NCBI GenBank assembly: GCA_016795205.1
Contig: JAEUHZ010000069.1
Span: 1 to 64,000, forward strand
Reading direction: 5' to 3'
Length of the DNA: 64,000 bases
Origin: Planctomycetota bacterium
Lineage (GTDB): Bacteria; Planctomycetota; UBA1135; GCA-002686595
Positions 60,821 through 64,000 of this stretch are shown here, piece after piece. Each line of letters opens with the position of its first letter. The stretch's first letter is position 1. A model generated the notes under the pieces. That model was not told the origin of the DNA, did no database searches, and was given only the letters and a program-made list of their open reading frames with translations. The translations under genes were made by a program, and so were the position numbers.

Positions 60821-61980
60821 CGCGGGGGATCCGATCGGCGGATCCAGGACTCGAACTGGCGGGCTTTCTCGGCCCAGGTCTCGCCGGCCAGGCGCTCGCG
60901 GGCGCGCGCTTGTGCGGCGGGCAGCGCGGCGGCGGCGCGTTCGAGCACGCGCGTGGCGAAGGCGGCGGGCTCGTCGACGAGGTCGGCGGCGTCGGCCCAT
61001 GCGCGGTTCGCGGGCAGCGCGGTGGCGACGACGGGCAGGCCGGTCGCGAGGTACTCCTTGAGCTTCAAGGGCTGCATGGCGCGCGTCACGGGCAGGTCGG
61101 CGTAGGGCATCACGAGCACGTCGGCCTCCGCGGCGAGGCGCGGGAGGTCGGCGTAGGGGACCGCGCCGGTGCGCACGATGCGCGGGTCGCTCGCCACGCG
61201 CGGGTCGGGGTCGGCGAGCGGGCCGACGAGGCGCAGCTCGCAGCGCTCGGCGAGCGCCAGCACGATGGGGACGTCGAGGCGCGCGTCGACGGCGCCCCAG
61301 AACACGGCCACGGGCTGCTCGCGCGCGTGGCCCGCGTCCGCGGCCGCGCGTGCGGCGTGCGCGGCGGCCACGCCGGCCCAGTGCGCGGGGTCGAAGCCGT
61401 GCGTCAGGACGTCGCTCGCGCGGCCCATCGCCTGCAGGCGCGCGCGCAGGTGCTCGCTCACGACCACGATGCGCTGCGCACGCGGGACGAAGTCCTGCTC
61501 GAGCGCGCGCAGCGCCTCGGCGTCCAGGCCGGGCCACTCGGCCAGGTCGTCGACGCAGTAGTAGATCCAGTTCGCCTCCGGGATCCGCGCGGCGAGGTCG
61601 GCCACGATCGGCGCGGTGGCGACGACGGCCTCGGCGCGCTCCAGCAGCGGGCGCAGCGCGCGATCGAAGAGGCGCGCGTTCAACGAGCGCTCCCAACCGG
61701 CGCCGAAGCCGGGCCAGTGCGCGGGCGAGTGCACGGTCAGGTTCGGATGCAGCTTGGGCGCGGCGTGGCCGCCCTCGTCGGCGGGCTTCATCCAGCTCGC
61801 GAGCTTCGCCGCGACCTTTTTCGCGTCGGCGATCGTGAGGGACGGCCGCCGCGTCCCGACCGTGTTGATCCAGTCGACCTTCCAGCGCGGGAGCAGCTCG
61901 CGCACGAGGTGCTGCGCGCTCGAGGGATGCCGGCCCCAGTCGTCGGCGAACACGACCAGGCGGGGGAGTTCCGCGCCCAT
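60817..61980 (-). CDS. Glycosyltransferase, GT4-like (387 aa)
   Basis: N-terminal part with 'VVFADDWGRHPSSAQHLVRELLPRWKVDWINTVGTRRPSL' (a family pattern for transferases whose acceptor domain binds a polyprenyl or teichuronic-type substrate); 'IYYCVDDLAEWPG'; donor part 'THGFDPAHW', 'VAVFWGAVDARLDVPIVLALAERCELRLVGP', 'VPYADLPRLAAEADVLVMPYADLPVTRAMQPLKLKEYLATGLPVVATALP', with K-x-x-E-Y in place of the second Glu motif as in several GT4-like enzymes. It is coupled to the following GT4 gene and preceded by panD at 7 bp. Confidence 0.85.
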   Translation of the reverse strand: MGAELPRLVVFADDWGRHPSSAQHLVRELLPRWKVDWINTVGTRRPSLTIADAKKVAAKLASWMKPADEGGHAAPKLHPNLTVHSPAHWPGFGAGWERSLNARLFDRALRPLLERAEAVVATAPIVADLAARIPEANWIYYCVDDLAEWPGLDAEALRALEQDFVPRAQRIVVVSEHLRARLQAMGRASDVLTHGFDPAHWAGVAAAHAARAAADAGHAREQPVAVFWGAVDARLDVPIVLALAERCELRLVGPLADPDPRVASDPRIVRTGAVPYADLPRLAAEADVLVMPYADLPVTRAMQPLKLKEYLATGLPVVATALPANRAWADAADLVDEPAAFATRVLERAAAALPAAQARARERLAGETWAEKARQFESWIRRSDPPR

Positions 61981-61987
61981 CGCGCGT

Positions 61988-62329
61988 TCACAGATCCCGC
62001 ACGTAGCGGTTCTTCGGGTCCACCAGGATCTGTCGGGGCTTGGACGGACGATCCGTGGTCTGGAACGTCATCACGATGACCTCGTCGCCGGTGCGGATCA
62101 GGTGCGCGGCGGCGCCGTTCATCTGGATCGTGCCGCTGCCGCGCTGGCCCGGGATCACGTAGGTCTCCAGGCGGTTCCCGTTCGTGTTGTCGACGACGAG
62201 CACCTTCTCCCACTCGGCGATGTCGGCCTTCTCCATGAGGTCGACGTCGATCGTGATCGACCCGATGTAGTTCAGGTCCGCGGCCGTCACGCGCGCCTTG
62301 TGGATCTTCGAGCGGAGGTACGTGCGCAT
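61988..62329 (-). CDS. panD: Aspartate 1-decarboxylase
   Basis: PanD makes beta-alanine for pantothenate and coenzyme A. The 113-residue protein contains '[22 protein letters not shown]': the self-cleavage site Gly23-Ser24 that yields the pyruvoyl group, with Lys9 as the catalytic residue. Later '[40 protein letters not shown]' is the conserved core. It lies 7 bp before the glycosyltransferase and 23 bp after the aminotransferase, so it is co-transcribed with them, although no direct pathway link is evident. Confidence 0.97.
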   Translation of the reverse strand: MRTYLRSKIHKARVTAADLNYIGSITIDVDLMEKADIAEWEKVLVVDNTNGNRLETYVIPGQRGSGTIQMNGAAAHLIRTGDEVIVMTFQTTDRPSKPRQILVDPKNRYVRDL

Positions 62330-62352
62330 CGAGGGTCGGGGGGGAAGCTAGC

Positions 62353-63501
62353 TCATGCCCGCCGCGCGCGCCACGCACCGAGGCCGCGCGCGAGCCGCTC
62401 CAGGGCTTCCGCCAGCCGCTCCGCGGGCAGACCGCAACCGATGCGCACGTGGCCCGCCAGGCCGAAGAACTCGCCCGGCACGACGCCCACGTCGTGCTCG
62501 TGCACCAAGAACTCCGCGAGCGCCAGCGTGTCCGGCGCGCCCGCGATCCGCGCGAACGCGATCAGCCCGTGCTCGGGCACGACGGCCTCGACGCCCTCGG
62601 TCGCAGCCAGCCAACGCGCCCAGACCGGGCGCGCGCTGGCGCACAGCTCGCGGTAGGGCAGGATCAGGTCGTCGAGCCGCTCGTGCGCGGCGAGGCCCAG
62701 CCGCAAGGCCGCGAGCGGCGCGTCGACCCACGCCAGGTAGGTCGCGTCGCGCACGCGGTGCACGTCGCCCGCGACGCCTGCGCCCAGCACGATCCAGCCC
62801 ACGCGCAGCGCTCCCAGGCCGTAGGCCTTGGTCAGCGACCCGATCGACACGGCGTTGGGCGCCAGCCGGAAGGCGTCGACGCGCTCGGCGGCCGGCACGA
62901 ACTCCTCGTAGATGTCGCACGAGACGAGCAGGCCGCCCGCGCGCTCGGCCTCGCGCGCGATCGCCGCCAGCCGCTCGCGCCCGAGCTCGACGCCGGTCGG
63001 GTTGTGGACGTTGGCCAGGAACACGTGACCGCGTCCGGAACCCGCGAGCAGCCGGCGCACGTCCGCGGGATCCACGCTCCAGCCGTCGGCCTGGCGCCGC
63101 TCGAGGAGCACGAGCTCGGCCCCCAGGCGCCGCGGCAGCGCGCGGAAGGGCTCGTAGGACGGCGCGTCGGCGAGGACGCGCGCGCCCGGCCCGAACCAGG
63201 TCCAGGCCGCCGCCAGGAGCCCGCCCGACGCGCCCAGGGTCGCGACGACGCGCTCGGGCGCCACGCCGAAGCGGCGCGCGATGCGCGCCTCGAGCTCGGC
63301 GAGCAGCGGCGCGGCGTGCCCGTTCTCCAGCGGCGGCGGCGGTCCGATGCGCCGCGCGTCGACGGGCGGCATGCCGGACTGGGTCAGCGGGAAGCGCGCC
63401 GCGCCGGACCGCGTCCGCGCCCAGACCATGTAGGGGAAGTCCAGACCCGGGCCCGGCGCGCCAGGCCAGGCGGCGGGGGCGAAGCTCGGCGACGGGGCCA
63501 T
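62353..63501 (-). CDS. PLP-dependent aminotransferase, class I/II (fold type I), about 382 aa
   Basis: Fold type I aminotransferase: 'NPTGVELGRERLAAIA' (N-P-T-G loop), 'CDIYEEFVPA' (D and Y of the cofactor pocket), PLP Lys225 in 'SIGSLTKAYGLGALRVGWIV', and a late Arg for the substrate carboxylate in 'VRIGCGL'. The start at ATG 63501 (MAPSPSFAPAAWPG) is preferred to 63540, whose extra residues are Arg-rich. Substrate cannot be told; it is close to the alanine/aspartate aminotransferase or histidinol-phosphate-type group. First gene of a four-gene minus-strand run (aminotransferase, panD, two glycosyltransferases). Confidence 0.85.
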   Translation of the reverse strand: MAPSPSFAPAAWPGAPGPGLDFPYMVWARTRSGAARFPLTQSGMPPVDARRIGPPPPLENGHAAPLLAELEARIARRFGVAPERVVATLGASGGLLAAAWTWFGPGARVLADAPSYEPFRALPRRLGAELVLLERRQADGWSVDPADVRRLLAGSGRGHVFLANVHNPTGVELGRERLAAIAREAERAGGLLVSCDIYEEFVPAAERVDAFRLAPNAVSIGSLTKAYGLGALRVGWIVLGAGVAGDVHRVRDATYLAWVDAPLAALRLGLAAHERLDDLILPYRELCASARPVWARWLAATEGVEAVVPEHGLIAFARIAGAPDTLALAEFLVHEHDVGVVPGEFFGLAGHVRIGCGLPAERLAEALERLARGLGAWRARRA

Positions 63502-63576
63502 CGGGCGCGGATCCTGACGTCCAGCGCGGCCGCGCGCCACGCCGCGCGCGTCCTGGATCCGGCTTCCCGGGGTTGC

Positions 63577-63582
63577 TAGGGT
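63577..63582 (+). promoter_or_regulatory. -10-like TAGGGT for the gene at 63663
   Basis: TTGCTAGGGTCC, 80 bp before the ATG at 63663. Low confidence because the hexamer matches only TA...T and no -35 is clear. Confidence 0.3.
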
Positions 63583-63662
63583 CCGGCCGTCGTTCGAGCG
63601 CGCACGCGATGGGGACGCCGCGTCCGGCGCCGCGCCGTGCCGCGAACGATCGCGCAGCCACC

Positions 63663-64000
63663 ATGACGCCCTCGCTCACGCTCTCGACCGTCCTCGGACT
63701 CCTCGCGCTCTCCTCGCTGCCGCTCGCGCCCCAGGCGGCGGCCTTCGAGCCCGCGGCTCGTGCTCAAGACGCGCGGCCCGAGCGCTACGTGCGCACGGCC
63801 TCGTCCGCCAAGGTCCTGAACCTGGCCGACGAGAAGGGTCTCCCGATCGGCGAGTTCCCCGCGGGCACGCTGCTCGCCGTGCATGGCGAGCGCGCCGGCT
63901 GGCTGTCGGTCGAGCCGCCGCAAGGCTTGACGGTGTGGGTCTACGGCGAGTTCCTGCGCGCGACCTCCTCGCCCGGCGTGGCCGAGGTGCGCGGCGACGG
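63663..64000 (+). CDS. Secreted protein with SH3-like domain, N-terminal part; cut by window edge
   Basis: The frame is open to the window end (112 codons). Signal peptide MTPSLTLSTVLGLLALSSLPLAPQAAA, then 'ARPERYVRTASSAKVLNLADEKGLPIGEFPAGTLLAVHGERAGWLSVEPPQGLTVWVYGEFL', the pattern of a bacterial SH3b/SH3_3 domain (V-R...SSAKVLN...G..L.V......W..V..P.G...WV...FL). Such domains bind peptidoglycan or stem peptides. The C-terminal function is outside the window. Confidence 0.65.
   Translation, partial: MTPSLTLSTVLGLLALSSLPLAPQAAAFEPAARAQDARPERYVRTASSAKVLNLADEKGLPIGEFPAGTLLAVHGERAGWLSVEPPQGLTVWVYGEFLRATSSPGVAEVRGD

Overview
The window is 64 kb of very GC-rich bacterial DNA (visibly about 70 % G+C, strong G/C preference at third codon positions). 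The gene set fits a member of the Planctomycetota best: a serine/threonine kinase fused to tetratricopeptide repeats, a CRTAC1-type FG-GAP/UnbV secreted protein, a sigma factor carrying a membrane anchor and a large outer domain, a Gly-rich RRM protein, and many lipoproteins and secreted proteins of unknown function. Myxococcota is the main alternative; no rRNA or tRNA is present to decide. Most of the window is ordinary chromosome. Only one textbook intrinsic terminator (stem plus T tract) was found in 64 kb, and a rho gene is present. Many neighbouring genes overlap by exactly four bases (ATGA or GTGA). A recurring -10-like hexamer (TATCCT, TACGCT and relatives) stands in front of many genes.

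Layout. 1-5.3 kb is an accessory island: the N-terminal part of an Eco57I-like methyltransferase with an excisionase-type HTH gene, a FxLYD lipoprotein, an XRE regulator with a perfect 17-bp palindrome in its promoter, a small membrane protein, and a coupled pair of an HU-fold protein and a phage/plasmid gene II/X-like replication initiator. Three copies of a 17-bp inverted repeat divide this island into modules. 5.7-11.6 kb holds two GT-C membrane glycosyltransferases flanking rho. 11.7-19.5 kb (minus strand) holds a Gly-rich RRM protein, a NUDIX hydrolase coupled to a homodimeric pyruvate dehydrogenase E1-like enzyme, a CRTAC1-like secreted protein and a GT4 glycosyltransferase. 19.6-20.5 kb is a small AbiEii-like nucleotidyltransferase module with a striking hairpin over its start.

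20.7-29.4 kb has a lipoprotein, an S9D glutamyl endopeptidase, a secreted lipase-like hydrolase, a DUF2325-like protein and a Gfo/Idh/MocA-SDR fusion. 29.8-32.9 kb is guaB-guaA (IMP to GMP), preceded by an orphan terminator. 33-40 kb has a secreted protein, the membrane-anchored ECF sigma factor and gatCAB (Glu/Asp-tRNA amidotransferase, overlapping by 4 bp). 40.2-44.9 kb is a plus-strand run: lipoprotein, membrane protein, CorC/HlyC transporter, ComF, LarC, DUF2200. 45-51.6 kb is looser: a (GAGCCC)12 repeat, a Cys-rich secreted protein overlapping a membrane-anchored protein, the kinase-TPR protein, a DUF2200 gene fragment, a small two-helix membrane protein and a TVP38/TMEM64 protein.

52.2-59.5 kb is a complete type I restriction-modification operon in the order Schlafen/AlbA_2-like protein, hsdR, hsdS, hsdM, every junction overlapping by 4 bp. 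59.7-63.5 kb (minus) is aminotransferase, panD and two GT4-type glycosyltransferases. A secreted SH3-like protein is cut by the right edge.
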